A DNA stretch of 64,000 nt from a candidate division KSB1 bacterium (GTDB lineage: Bacteria > Zhuqueibacterota > Zhuqueibacteria > Zhuqueibacterales > Zhuqueibacteraceae): NCBI GenBank assembly GCA_034506175.1, contig JAPDQB010000026.1, positions 1-64,000 of the forward strand, read 5' to 3'. A model generated the notes under the pieces. That model was not told the DNA's origin, did not search any database, and saw only the letters and a list, made by a program, of their open reading frames with translations. Of the stretch, positions 55,092-63,791 are shown piece after piece (position 1 is the first letter of the stretch; each line of letters opens with the position of its first letter). The position numbers were made by a program, and so were the translations under genes.

Positions 55092-56813
55092 TTACACGTA
55101 TACCCTCGCCACCCGCCTCGAAACCCCGCACGTCACTTCATACGGAATCGTCTCCAATCTCCGGCACCATTCGTAGATCGAGATTTCATCGTCGCCTTGT
55201 TTGCCGAGCAAAACCACCTCTTCGCCAGCCTGCACATCTTGCATGTCACCGAGGTCGATCATGATTTGGTCCATGCACACTCGCCCGATCAACGGGCAAC
55301 GCCGGCCTCGAACTAAAATTTCAAGATTATTCGATAAGCGACGCGATATGCCGTCGGCATAGCCAATCGGCAACGTCGCAATCGTCGTCGCCTGCCGCGT
55401 TTGAAAAGTCTGGCCGTAGCTGATGAACGTTCCGGCTGGCGCTCTTCTCACAAAGATGATCCGGGTGCGCAGCGACATCGCCGGTTCGAGTGGGATCGAT
55501 TCGCTCGTCTCGTTGCTCGGGTAGTAGCCGTACATCATCACCCCCGGCCGCACGAGATTGAAGTAGCTCTGCGGCAGATCGAGAATTGCGCCGCTATTGG
55601 CGGCGTGTAAATATTGAAAACGTAAATCGTCATTCGCAACTTGCTGAACAACAGATTGAAACTGTTCGAGTTGCTGATTGGCGTAACTTTTATCGTGGCT
55701 GTCGCTGCTCGCGAAATGTGTGTATAGGCCAACCAGCCCGAGATTGGGCAATTTCGCCATCGCGCGAATGGCTTCGACCGCTTCGTTCGGCGCCAAGCCC
55801 ACCCGCCCCATGCCGGTATCGATTTTCACGTGTGCTTGCGCGTTACGACCCACAGCCTGCGCCCGCCGCGAAACCGATTCGGCAAGGCGTAAATCGTAAA
55901 GCGTGAATTGCAGGTTATTCGCGATGAAACTGTCGATCTGATTTTCAAAGAACCCGCCGAACACGAGAATCGGCGCAGCGATTTGGGCGCGGCGCAATTC
56001 GAGGCCCTCCTCCAAAAGCGCGACGCCAAGTTGCGAAGCGCCCGCAGAAATAGCGGTTAGCGCTACCGGAATCGCACCATGCCCATACGCATCGGCTTTC
56101 ACCACGGCCATGACTTCCGCCGGCTGCACCCGTTGACAAATTCGTCTGATATTGTCGGCAATGGCTCCCAACTTAATCTCAGCAACGGTTGGCCGCAACA
56201 CTTCATTGCTGCCGGTCATGTCCGCAGCTTGCTGAGTCCATCCGTGGCGGCCGATGGTTGCGCCGACATGGTCACTGTCAAAGACTGGAGCCTGCCTGGC
56301 CTTGTTTCCCCAGCCGAAGAAACGTCGGTGAAAGCCCAATCTCAGGCCTTGGCGACTCGTTTCCTTTTTCGAGGGGCTTTGACGCAGAATATTCCATATT
56401 TCTCTTCGAATCGCTTCATCCGTGACGCCAAAACTCCGCAGCACCTGCGCCGCCACGCCGTTTTTCTCTTTGATCAGCGCCAGCAATAGGTGCTCGGTGC
56501 CAATGATATCGGCTTTGCAGGCCTCGGCCTCCGCGTAAGACATCTTTAAAATCTTTTCGGCCCGTTTGGTAAACGGAATGTTCCCGCGCATCGTGGCTTC
56601 GCCAGTGGATTTGACGGCATCTTCCACTGCGCGCCTGATCTTATCCAAATCGGCGCCAAGGTTGCGGAGAATTTCCACCGCAATCCCTTCGCCGTCGCGG
56701 AGTATTCCGAGAAGAATATGTTCAGTGCCAATATAATCGTGGCCGAGACGCAAGGCCTCTTCTCGGGAAAACTGAATGGCGATCTGAACGCGGCTGGAGA
56801 AATTGTTTCTCAT
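55092..56813 (-). CDS. ClpC N-domain / alanine racemase fusion
   Basis: The protein has 573 residues. Residues 1-145 form a double Clp_N repeat nearly identical in wording to the start of ClpC at 31545 (FSSRVQ.. IQFSREEALRLGHDYIGTEH, GNIPFTKRAEKILKM). A linker of about 55 residues rich in Arg and Gly follows. Residues from about 205 are a complete alanine racemase: PTVAEIKLGAIADN, VVKADAYGHG with PLP Lys239, HVKIDTGMGRVG, SYGQTF with the second catalytic Tyr, and CMDQIMIDLG. It makes D-alanine for peptidoglycan. An internal ATG at 56219 has no ribosome site, so the fusion is the likely product. The stop of a frameshifted small gene is three bases upstream. The Clp_N part may attach substrates or regulate stability. 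Confidence 0.88.
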   Translation of the reverse strand: MRNNFSSRVQIAIQFSREEALRLGHDYIGTEHILLGILRDGEGIAVEILRNLGADLDKIRRAVEDAVKSTGEATMRGNIPFTKRAEKILKMSYAEAEACKADIIGTEHLLLALIKEKNGVAAQVLRSFGVTDEAIRREIWNILRQSPSKKETSRQGLRLGFHRRFFGWGNKARQAPVFDSDHVGATIGRHGWTQQAADMTGSNEVLRPTVAEIKLGAIADNIRRICQRVQPAEVMAVVKADAYGHGAIPVALTAISAGASQLGVALLEEGLELRRAQIAAPILVFGGFFENQIDSFIANNLQFTLYDLRLAESVSRRAQAVGRNAQAHVKIDTGMGRVGLAPNEAVEAIRAMAKLPNLGLVGLYTHFASSDSHDKSYANQQLEQFQSVVQQVANDDLRFQYLHAANSGAILDLPQSYFNLVRPGVMMYGYYPSNETSESIPLEPAMSLRTRIIFVRRAPAGTFISYGQTFQTRQATTIATLPIGYADGISRRLSNNLEILVRGRRCPLIGRVCMDQIMIDLGDMQDVQAGEEVVLLGKQGDDEISIYEWCRRLETIPYEVTCGVSRRVARVYV

Positions 56814-56816
56814 TAC

Positions 56817-57039
56817 TTATCGTTGCGCCTTTGGAATCACGAAACGATGCGCGGTATGCGTTTCGGAAAATTTGACCACTTTCACATCAACCAGCCCGGC
56901 TTTTTTGCCGGCAGCAAGAACGTGATTTATTGAAAGCTTTTTGGCCTTTGGGATTGACCACCCAAGTCGCGCCGTCTTTTTTGAGCGACTCTTTGCAGCG
57001 TTCCAAAGCAGCGAGATCGGATTCCTTTTCCGCTGTCAT
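56817..57039 (-). pseudogene. small gene broken by a one-base frameshift
   Basis: From the ATG at 57039 the frame gives MTAEKESDLAALERCKESLK, then KDGATWVVNPKGQK, and is soon lost in Arg/Cys-rich residues to a TGA at 56887. Dropping one A from the AAAAA run joins the frame ending at 56817, giving LSINHVLAAGKKAGLVDVKV and then KFSETHTAHRFVIPKAQ. The joined product is about 73 residues and reads as one folded small protein. I do not recognise the family. It lies between Uma2 and the ClpC-N/alanine racemase fusion, three bases ahead of the latter. Confidence 0.55.
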
Positions 57040-57049
57040 GCAAATTCAA

Positions 57050-57691
57050 TTAGAGTGCTTTCGTCGTTTTTGGCCACACGAAAAATTTTTTGAGATCCAA
57101 GCTCCAGCTTGGCAAAAGCTCCGGACATGTCAAGGTCTCATATTCCCATCGTCGCTCGGTTGCTTTCCATACCAGAACGCTGGCTTTGGCTGGAATGATG
57201 ATCCACACTACTTTGCCGCCTTTGCTGAGATAGAGATCGGCTTTGTCTAAAAGCGCGAGAAAACCGGTGTCGGAAGTAAAAATCTCTATTGCCAAATCCG
57301 GTGCTGTCATCGGTGGCTCGTCACTGATTGGAGCGTTTTCGTTTAGATAAAAAGCTAAATCTGGTCGTCGTAATTGCCCCTCATCGTTGGGGAACAAACG
57401 CAAGCTGAGGTCAGGGAAGAGTACTCCAATGGGATTTTGTCTGAGATAAATGCCAAGCTCAGTGTGGATCTCGCCCTGGAAATGTGAATGTTTGGGATTT
57501 GCCATTTTAAAGATGATCCTCCCGTCAATCAGTTCGTATGGATCCGTTATACCCAGCTTTTCAAGCTCCGAAATGGTGAGATCGAAGCGCTCTTCGAGGT
57601 GAACTTTGCGCTTGTCTTGCCACGCAGTTTCACTGGCCGAATTCGCCGAAGGCTTGGGGGTGGCAATCTCTTTAGTCACGATTGCTTCCAT
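57050..57691 (-). CDS. Uma2-family (DUF820) endonuclease-like protein
   Basis: The protein has 213 residues. The Uma2 pattern is clear: YELIDGRIIFKMANPKHSH, RRPDLAFYLN, APDLAIEIFTSDTG, KADLYLSKGGKVVWII, giving the restriction-endonuclease-like D-(E/D)xK core. The family is abundant in Cyanobacteria and in some FCB genomes, often next to unrelated genes; its role is unknown. The start is preceded by a 50-base gap after prfB. Confidence 0.88.
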   Translation of the reverse strand: MEAIVTKEIATPKPSANSASETAWQDKRKVHLEERFDLTISELEKLGITDPYELIDGRIIFKMANPKHSHFQGEIHTELGIYLRQNPIGVLFPDLSLRLFPNDEGQLRRPDLAFYLNENAPISDEPPMTAPDLAIEIFTSDTGFLALLDKADLYLSKGGKVVWIIIPAKASVLVWKATERRWEYETLTCPELLPSWSLDLKKFFVWPKTTKAL

Positions 57692-57747
57692 AGTTGACCC
57701 TTAAAAATGGATGATGATCTTCCAGTTATTTTTGAGTGAAAAAATTT

Positions 57748-58894
57748 TTACTCATCAATCTCCAAATCTTCCTCAGCTTCCGTGCCGGCTTTCTTGTTGT
57801 GGCGCTTGCCCATCAAATACGCCTTGATAAACTCGTCCAGCTCGCCGTCCATCACGGCGTGAACGTTGCGATTGACGACGCCGGTGCGATGATCTTTGAC
57901 CATTGTATAGGGCTGGAAAACATACGAACGAATCTGGCTGCCCCAGGCAATGTCTTTCTTGTTTTTCTCCAAATCGCTCAATTTGGCTTTCTCTTCTTCG
58001 AGCTTGAGTTGGTAGAGTTTCGCCATGAGCAATTTCATCGCCAGGTCGCGATTGCGAAGCTGGCTGCGCTCGTTTTGGCATTGCACCACGATGCCGGTCG
58101 GTATATGCGTCAATCGTACCGCCGAGGAAGTTTTGTTGACGTGCTGACCGCCGGCGCCGCTGGCGCGGTATGTGTCGACGCGCAGATCTTTCTCTTCAAT
58201 TTTGATGGTGACGTTGTCGTCAATTTCCGGCAACACGAAGACCGAGGCAAACGAGGTGTGGCGGCGTTTATTGGCATCAAACGGTGAGATGCGTACGAGG
58301 CGATGCACGCCGGCCTCGGCTTTCAAATAACCGTAAGCATACTTGCCGCGCACTTCGATGGTCGCATCTTTCAAACCGGCTTCTTCGCCGGCTTGCAAGT
58401 CGATGATTTGCGATTCAAAACCCCGACGCTCGATCCAGCGCATGTACATGCGAAAAAGCATCTGCGCCCAGTCCTGGCTTTCCGTGCCGCCGGCGCCGGG
58501 ATGAATGGTGATGATGGCGTTGCGCGCGTCGTCCGGGCCGGAAAGCATGCTGCGAAATTCCAGGTCATTGACGGCAGCACCGAGCGCGGCCAAATCTTTT
58601 TCCGCATCGGCAAAGGCGCTGTCATCGCGCGCTTCTTCGGCGAGATCGAGCATCACCGCCGTGTCTTCGCGCAGGCGGTCGACTTTGCGCCACGCCTCAA
58701 TCCATTCACGGCGTTGCGCCAGGTCGCGCATCACCACTTGCGCTTTTTCGTTGTCGTTCCAAAAATTCGGCGCATGGGTTTGGGCTTCGAGCTGCGCCGC
58801 TTGTTTTTCCAATTTGGGGACTTCAAAGACTGTCCCGCAGGGCAAACACACGGCGGGACAGTTCCTCGAGTTGGGTGTGCAATTCTTCTCGCAT
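57748..58894 (-). CDS. prfB: peptide chain release factor 2 with programmed +1 frameshift
   Basis: The protein has about 381 residues from the ATG at 58894. The zero frame stops at TGA 58823-58825 after ELSRRVFALRDSL, and reading resumes in +1 as EVPKLEKQAAQLE. CTT TGA is the classic RF2 autoregulatory site. The GGQ loop (GAGGQHVNK) and the SPF tripeptide (RISPFDANKRRH) are present, so it recognises UGA and UAA. It is followed downstream by Uma2. The frame joins cleanly with one skipped base. Confidence 0.96.
58823..58828 (-). promoter_or_regulatory. RF2 programmed frameshift site CTT TGA
   Basis: The minus-strand sequence is GGGACAGTCTTTGAA. CTT TGA is at 58828-58823, with a weak Shine-Dalgarno-like GGGA three to six bases upstream. 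The base after TGA is A rather than the more usual C. Confidence 0.85.
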
Positions 58895-58926
58895 GAATGA
58901 AAATCCTTTTTCTTGCAATAATAATT

Positions 58927-59337
58927 TCAGGGTTTGATAAGCTGCATGTAGGTCAGGAGAAAACCCAGCAAGGTCACGATATTGCCGATAAAAAATGCGA
59001 ACATCCATCTGAGTTGGGAAGCGTGATATTCCGCCAGCCGTTTTTGAAAGTTGGTATTGGTTTCGACAAAACGTTTTTCATTTTTAATGTCGGCCTCGGC
59101 CAAGCGTTTTTCGTTTTTGAGGTCGGCTTCGGCAAAACGCTTTTCGATCTTGGCATCGGTTTCCACCAAACGCCGATCAAGATACTCTTTAAAAGCTTTG
59201 AGATGCGTTTCCAGCGTGCTTTCAAAGCCGTTTCGTTGTGCGGCATTAAACTCGTTCAAAACATCGATAAATGCTGCTTCGGCTTCTACGTCAAAGACGC
59301 GTCGCAAGGCCGGCGGAATTTTAATCGCAACAGGCAT
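58927..59337 (-). CDS. coiled-coil protein with C-terminal membrane anchor
   Basis: The protein has 136 residues from the ATG at 59337, with AAGGAG seven bases upstream. An N-terminal part (IPPALRRVFDVEAEAAFIDV) is followed by a long coiled coil with short near-repeats (AEADLKNEKRLAEADIKNEK). A single transmembrane helix (MFAFFIGNIVTLLGFLLTY) lies at the C-terminus. The layout resembles DUF1640-like coiled-coil anchors. The function is unknown. It is 32 bases ahead of prfB. Confidence 0.75.
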   Translation of the reverse strand: MPVAIKIPPALRRVFDVEAEAAFIDVLNEFNAAQRNGFESTLETHLKAFKEYLDRRLVETDAKIEKRFAEADLKNEKRLAEADIKNEKRFVETNTNFQKRLAEYHASQLRWMFAFFIGNIVTLLGFLLTYMQLIKP

Positions 59338-59452
59338 GGTTTTTCTCCTTCCCATGCGTTATAATAAAGTATAAGAAAAAAATGACAAGCCTACAAGCGC
59401 TTTTTTGCCAAACTTAAAAACGATCAAATAAAGGCAGGGTAGGGGGAAGGTG

Positions 59453-59509
59453 AAAAAAAATTCCAGCGGCAAAGAGGTGGCCGTGAATTATAAATCTTCG
59501 CCGCTGGAA
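59453..59509 (-). terminator. intrinsic terminator downstream of the MaoP-like gene
   Basis: TTCCAGCGGC (59461-59470) pairs with GCCGCTGGAA (59500-59509). On the minus strand the stem is followed by T8 (59453-59460). The loop is large, 29 bases. Confidence 0.7.
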
Positions 59510-59546
59510 TGCTATGGAGGGAGGAGGCGAAAGACGTTTCCTGGTG

Positions 59547-59578
59547 AATTTTAAATTGAAAATTTTCAATTTAAAATT
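59547..59578. repeat. 32-base perfect AT palindrome, copy 2
   Basis: Positions 59547-59562 are the exact reverse complement of 59563-59578, built around AAATTGAAAATTTTCAATTT. Related to the repeat at 30106-30147. It lies in the gap between the terminator and the MaoP-like gene. Confidence 0.6.
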
Positions 59579-59626
59579 TAAAAATCATTTTTGTTCTGCT
59601 CGAAATTCTTGCACGATGTAAACTTG

Positions 59627-59920
59627 CTATGCGGCTTCACTAAATTCCGCATAGTCTTCGTGCTTCGGAGCACCGCGCGGCTTGGCCTTTTCCAGCGCCA
59701 GCTTTTCCTGCTCACGCACGGCGCGAATCCGCAGGTATTTGGCATAAGCAATTTCGTGCGCGGTTCTGGCTTTGGCATGTCCGCGACAGACGGCGACAAA
59801 ATGCGATTGTGCCTCAGTCACCGGCTGGTGCGTGCCGGTTTCAAGCGCGCGATAGAACTCGTAATACTTCTGCAGCAGCACTTTTTCTTTTTGCGTCAAC
59901 CGCAAGAAAGATTTTGACAT
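59627..59920 (-). CDS. DUF413/MaoP-like protein
   Basis: The protein has 97 residues from the ATG at 59920, with GGAGG seven bases upstream; an upstream in-frame start crosses the lexA gap. It has the DUF413 pattern: FLRLTQKEKVLLQKYYEFYR, PVTEAQSHFVAVCRG, TAHEIAYAKYLR. MaoP in Escherichia coli organises the Ori macrodomain; homologues outside Gammaproteobacteria are uncommon. It is followed by a hairpin terminator. It lies between lexA and prfB, and the neighbours do not indicate a role. Confidence 0.7.
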   Translation of the reverse strand: MSKSFLRLTQKEKVLLQKYYEFYRALETGTHQPVTEAQSHFVAVCRGHAKARTAHEIAYAKYLRIRAVREQEKLALEKAKPRGAPKHEDYAEFSEAA

Positions 59921-60103
59921 GGCCGGACCTCCGCCCAAGATGATGTGAGCAGCTTGGTACCGCGCGTCCGTGGGCTGCGTCTGCAGGATGACACAGCAAC
60001 CATTGACATCCTGTAAATGACGAAGCTGTGTCATCCGATCCCATTTGCAAACGGACGGCGCCATTGAACAACGAGGATGAGCGAACAAAGTGCATCTAAA
60101 ATT

Positions 60104-60727
60104 TCAATGCACTTGATCGCGGATCAGCGCCACAACTTTGCCTTGAATCGACCACGCTTGCGAGAGCGGGATGGGCGAATACGCCGGATTTTCCGGTTTA
60201 AGATACATCGTTTCGCCGCTGGCAACCAGGCGCTTAACTGTTGCCTCTTCGCCGGTGAGCGCGACGACAATGTCGCCGTTGGCCGCCTGCGTCGTCGAGC
60301 GAACGATCACCAGGTCGCCCTCATAAATGCCGGCGTCGATCATGCTGTCGCCTTGCACGCGCAGCGCAAAATAAGAGCCGCCGCCGCTGGTCAAATAATC
60401 CGGCACCGCGACATAGCGCTCGATATTTTGTTCCGCCACAATCGGCGAGCCGGCTGCAACGCGACCAACCACTGGAATATTGTCGGCATGAGCTTGGTAG
60501 GGGAGCCCCATCGGATGGAGCACCGTAATGCCGCGCGCTGCGCCGCCACCGTGACGGTGGATAAAACCTTTGCTCTCCAACGCCGCCAGGTGTTTGAAGA
60601 TCGCATTTTTGGAGCGAATGCCCAGTTCATCCGCAAGTTCCTGCATCGTTGGCGGAAAGCCGCGTTCCTTGACGTGACGTCCAATCAATCCGAGGATTTG
60701 TTTCTGTTTTTCGGTGATCTTTTTCAT
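60104..60727 (-). CDS. lexA: LexA repressor
   Basis: The protein has 207 residues from the ATG at 60727, preceded by AGGGA. The winged helix has QKQILGLIGRHVKERGFPPT and IRSKNAIFKHLAAL. The self-cleavage bond is Ala92-Gly93 (VAAGSP). Catalytic Ser128 is in VQGDSM and Lys165 in ATVKR. It represses the SOS regulon and cleaves itself on RecA activation. A palindrome over its own promoter (60824-60852) fits autorepression. No SOS genes are adjacent. Confidence 0.95.
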   Translation of the reverse strand: MKKITEKQKQILGLIGRHVKERGFPPTMQELADELGIRSKNAIFKHLAALESKGFIHRHGGGAARGITVLHPMGLPYQAHADNIPVVGRVAAGSPIVAEQNIERYVAVPDYLTSGGGSYFALRVQGDSMIDAGIYEGDLVIVRSTTQAANGDIVVALTGEEATVKRLVASGETMYLKPENPAYSPIPLSQAWSIQGKVVALIRDQVH

Positions 60728-60823
60728 AGAATCATCCCTAATTGTGCCAGTTCTTTCACAAGCATCAGTTAGAACTTGTGATCGTGCGCCAGCAGTTAGT
60801 GACTTTTTGTTCGGTGCTTTGAT

Positions 60824-60852
60824 GTTCACCATTAATATAATATAAGGTGAAC
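60824..60852. promoter_or_regulatory. candidate LexA operator
   Basis: The perfect arms GTTCACC (60824-60830) and GGTGAAC (60846-60852) are separated by a 15-base AT spacer. It overlaps the lexA minus-10 and the promoter spacer. The GTTC/GAAC arms recall known LexA boxes, but the spacing is longer than in Gram-positive or alphaproteobacterial sites. Confidence 0.5.
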
Positions 60853-60862
60853 GAAAAGTCAA
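60834..60862 (-). promoter_or_regulatory. lexA promoter (sigma-70 type)
   Basis: Minus strand TTGACT (60862-60857), 17 bases, TATATT (60839-60834). It lies about 107 bases upstream of the lexA start. Confidence 0.7.
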
Positions 60863-61161
60863 GAACTTTTTTCATTTTTTTTGGAGCAAAAGTATCGCGA
60901 CAATTTTAAGTTTAAATTTGTCATTTCTATCGCAGCGCGAAATCCGATGGATGCAGTCTGCTTCAAGAAGATTCCCACGGGCGTAGCCTCCCTTCGGTCG
61001 GGCTGGCAACTCGAGGATAAGTTAACATTGTCAAGGTCTTTAAAACGAAGTGTGCTGTAAATGGAAAAAGGACGAGGCAAGGCGCTTTTTCTGCACGGGA
61101 CGAAAGGCTTTTGAGCGGAAAAGACCGTTATCACTCATCACAGGAAGCAGCAAAAGAATTT
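60863..61161. other. noncoding gap between lexA promoter and S4 gene
   Basis: About 300 bases; the minus frame here has no family match. No gene, RNA or terminator was recognised. Confidence 0.4.
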
Positions 61162-61536
61162 TTAGCGGTTGCGCCATTTATCCAATTCGCGCCGCAATTT
61201 TTTGGTTGGCCGGCCTTTGGCTTGGCGTTTCAGGCGGCGATCTTCCGCTGCTTGGCGTTTCATCAACCCGACAATATCCGGCGGCAAATCCGGCGTTTGC
61301 TCATCATAAACCAACTTCGCATCCTTCGCGGAAAGCCCGCGCGTTGGGAGTTCCTTGATCATGAGCGTGCGATAAACCCGCTCGATTTTGACCACGATCT
61401 CATCGCCGGCTTGAACAACTTTGGAGGGTTTGGCCTCAAGCCCGTTGACTTTGACGCGACCGAGATCGCAAGCACGACCAGCCTCTTCCCGGCTTTTAAA
61501 AATACGCGCCATTTTCAACCATTTGTCGACTCGCAT
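61162..61536 (-). CDS. S4-domain RNA-binding protein (HSP15-like)
   Basis: The protein has 124 residues from the ATG at 61536. The S4 domain occupies the first half (MRVDKWLKMARIFKSREEAG, DLGRVKVNGLEAKPSKVVQA, DEIVVKIE), followed by a basic tail (RRLKRQAKGRPTKKLRRELD). It resembles the HSP15 family, which binds stalled 50S subunits carrying nascent chains. No ribosome site was seen ahead of the ATG, and longer frames upstream cross a palindrome. The partner gene is unknown. Confidence 0.85.
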   Translation of the reverse strand: MRVDKWLKMARIFKSREEAGRACDLGRVKVNGLEAKPSKVVQAGDEIVVKIERVYRTLMIKELPTRGLSAKDAKLVYDEQTPDLPPDIVGLMKRQAAEDRRLKRQAKGRPTKKLRRELDKWRNR

Positions 61537-61572
61537 ATAAAAAAATAGCTTATTCAAAGTCATCACGCAAGC

Positions 61573-61660
61573 AAAATTAACAACGGATTTATCGGATGAC
61601 GCGGATCTAAAATGCCTCGCCTTTAATCCGCGACATCGGGCGTCATCCGTTGTTAATTTT
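61573..61660. repeat. large inverted repeat with 16-bp perfect arms
   Basis: AAAATTAACAACGGAT (61573-61588) and ATCCGTTGTTAATTTT (61645-61660), with an inner pair GGATGACGC/GCGTCATCC. It contains GTCATCC/GGATGAC words shared with the smaller inverted repeat at 21990. It lies between divergent genes. Confidence 0.6.
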
Positions 61661-61722
61661 TTATTGGACATCCGGCTAAAAATTTATTATCTTGGAACAA
61701 CAGCGAAAGGAGAACGTTCAGC

Positions 61723-63432
61723 ATGAGAGTTTTAGCCATCTGGGTTTTGATGATTTTGGGAATGGGCTGGATAAGTTGTCAAAACCAACGACAGCCCGCC
61801 GATATTGTCCTGACCAACGGCGTTATTCACACGGTCGACAGCCAAAAGCCCTTGGCGCAGGCCATCGCGATTGCCGGCGATCGCATCGTCTTTGTCGGCT
61901 CAAATAGTGATGCCCGAGCTTGGGCTACTGAAACGACACGGGTCATCGATCTCAAGGGCAAAACCGTCGTCCCCGGTTTTATTGACAGCCATTATCACTT
62001 TCAAGGCGTCGGTCGGCGCGCGTATGATTTGAATCTCGACGGCTGCAAATCGCTGGAAGAATTTCTCGCGCGCATTCAAAACTGGGCGCTGGGCAAGCAA
62101 ATGGGCGAATGGATCACCGGCCGCGGTTGGATGGAAGAAGATTGGCCGGAGAAAAAATTTCCCACTCGCAACGAGCTTGATCGCATCGTGCCGGAATTGC
62201 CGATTTATCTCAATCGCGCCGACGGCCACATGGCGCTGGTCAATTCCAAAGCCCTTGAGATCGCCGGAATCACCGCGGAAACGCCGAATCCGCCCGGCGG
62301 CGAAATTTTAAAAGACGAGCGCGGCAAGCCGAATGGCCTGCTGGTTGACAAGGCCATGGGCCTGGTGACAAAATTTATTCCCTCCAGCTCGCCGGAGATG
62401 CAAGAAAAATTCGCGTTGAAAGCCAACGAAGTCGCGCTGGCGTATGGCCTGACCACCATTCACGATGCGGGCAGCGGATGGGAAACCATCAACTTGTGGA
62501 AGCGCCTATACGGCGAAGAGAAAATGCAAGTTCGCATTTACGAATTTGTGCGCGGCCCCGGGCAAGATGTTGATTCGCTTTTGGAAACCGGCGCGCAGAT
62601 CGGGTTGTTTGGAAATCGTCTCACCGTGCGCGGCATCAAAATTTCCATAGACGGCGCGCTTGGCTCGCGCGGCGCGGCGCTGTTGGAAAATTATTCCGAC
62701 GAAAATACAACCGGCCTGTTTCTTTTCTCCGACGAACAAGTTTATCCCACCATCAAAGCCGCAACCGAAAAAGGCTTGCAGATGGCAATTCACGCCATCG
62801 GCGATGCCGCCAACCGCAAAGTCCTTGATCTCTACGAGCGTGCGTTCAAAGAAGTGCCGGTCGAAAAACGCAAAATTGCCGAGCCGCGTTTTCGCATCGA
62901 GCATGCGCAAATCGTCGATCCCGCCGACATTCCGCGTTTCAAAAAACTCGGGGTGATTCCCTCGATGGAAGCGAGCCACGCGATTGGCGATTTGCATTTC
63001 GCCGTGCGCCGGCTGGGCTTGAAGCGCTTGAGCGGCGCCTATGCCTGGCGCACGTTCATCGATCAGGGCAATTACATCGCCGGCGGCTCCGACGCGCCGG
63101 TGGAAGAAGGCAATCCGCTCATTGAATTTTATGCCTCGGTGGCGCGGCGCGACACCACCGGTTTCTCGGCAGACGGCTGGCATCCGGAACTCGCCATGAC
63201 CCGCGAAGAGGCGTTGAAGTCTTTGACGATTTGGGGCGCAATGGCCGCGTTTGAAGAAGATTTAAAAGGCTCGCTCACCCCCGGCAAGCTCGCCGATCTC
63301 GTCGTGCTGGATCGCGACCTCATGACCGCGCCGGAAGATGAGTTGTTTCGGATCAACGTTTTGATGACGATGGTGGGGGGAAAAATTGTTTTTGAAAGCG
63401 AGACGATGAAGAATTTGATAGCGACGAAATAA
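61723..63432 (+). CDS. YtcJ-like amidohydrolase lipoprotein
   Basis: The protein has 569 residues with AAAGGAG upstream. The N-terminus is a lipoprotein signal with Cys19 (GWISC). It has the amidohydrolase-3 (YtcJ) pattern: ADIVLTNGVIHTVD, VPGFIDSHYHFQG, GLTTIHDAG, IHAIGDAANRKV, RIEHAQIVDPADI and GSDAPVEEGNPL with a metal-binding Asp. Family members hydrolyse amides or lactones, and many are predicted exported lipoproteins. The substrate is unknown. It is divergent from the S4 gene across a long inverted repeat. Confidence 0.9.
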   Translation: MRVLAIWVLMILGMGWISCQNQRQPADIVLTNGVIHTVDSQKPLAQAIAIAGDRIVFVGSNSDARAWATETTRVIDLKGKTVVPGFIDSHYHFQGVGRRAYDLNLDGCKSLEEFLARIQNWALGKQMGEWITGRGWMEEDWPEKKFPTRNELDRIVPELPIYLNRADGHMALVNSKALEIAGITAETPNPPGGEILKDERGKPNGLLVDKAMGLVTKFIPSSSPEMQEKFALKANEVALAYGLTTIHDAGSGWETINLWKRLYGEEKMQVRIYEFVRGPGQDVDSLLETGAQIGLFGNRLTVRGIKISIDGALGSRGAALLENYSDENTTGLFLFSDEQVYPTIKAATEKGLQMAIHAIGDAANRKVLDLYERAFKEVPVEKRKIAEPRFRIEHAQIVDPADIPRFKKLGVIPSMEASHAIGDLHFAVRRLGLKRLSGAYAWRTFIDQGNYIAGGSDAPVEEGNPLIEFYASVARRDTTGFSADGWHPELAMTREEALKSLTIWGAMAAFEEDLKGSLTPGKLADLVVLDRDLMTAPEDELFRINVLMTMVGGKIVFESETMKNLIATK

Positions 63433-63791
63433 GGCTTGGATGGTAAAGCCTCAGTTACGGGTGGACACAGATGTCATTCTGGAAGAATCCTGGCCTGCGG
63501 CAGGGCAGGCTTGTTTCAAACCAGCGCTCTACTTGATCACAACAAGATGCTTTCTGCATGACAGTTTAGTTATACACCAACAACCGCGTCGTTCCGTCAC
63601 CCACGATGGTCGAATCATCTTGCTTTTCAGGGCAAGTTTTAGTATCATGATGTAGGCAAGCATCAAGTGGATGTGAGAAGGGTTAAATGGTTTTTCAAAA
63701 AATGTGGGTGACTTGACGCTCGAAGGCATGTCAGAATCTGAAACCGATAAGCATTCATTGAAATATTTGCAAGGAAAGGAGAATCCAACCT
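63433..63791. other. noncoding gap ahead of citrate synthase
   Basis: About 360 bases without a supported gene. A copy of the dispersed TCATTCTG.AAGAATC repeat lies at 63472-63489. TTGACG near 63712 is a possible minus-35 element for gltA, but no good minus-10 follows at the right distance. Confidence 0.45.
63472..63489. repeat. dispersed TCATTCTGGAAGAATC repeat
   Basis: Third copy of the word family at 16289-16353 and 37011-37030, followed here by TGGCCTGCGGCAGGGCAGGC, itself palindromic. Confidence 0.5.

Noticed and set aside
56219..56813. Separate alanine racemase starting at the internal ATG 56219
   Set aside because: No ribosome site; the frame is continuous with the Clp_N part.
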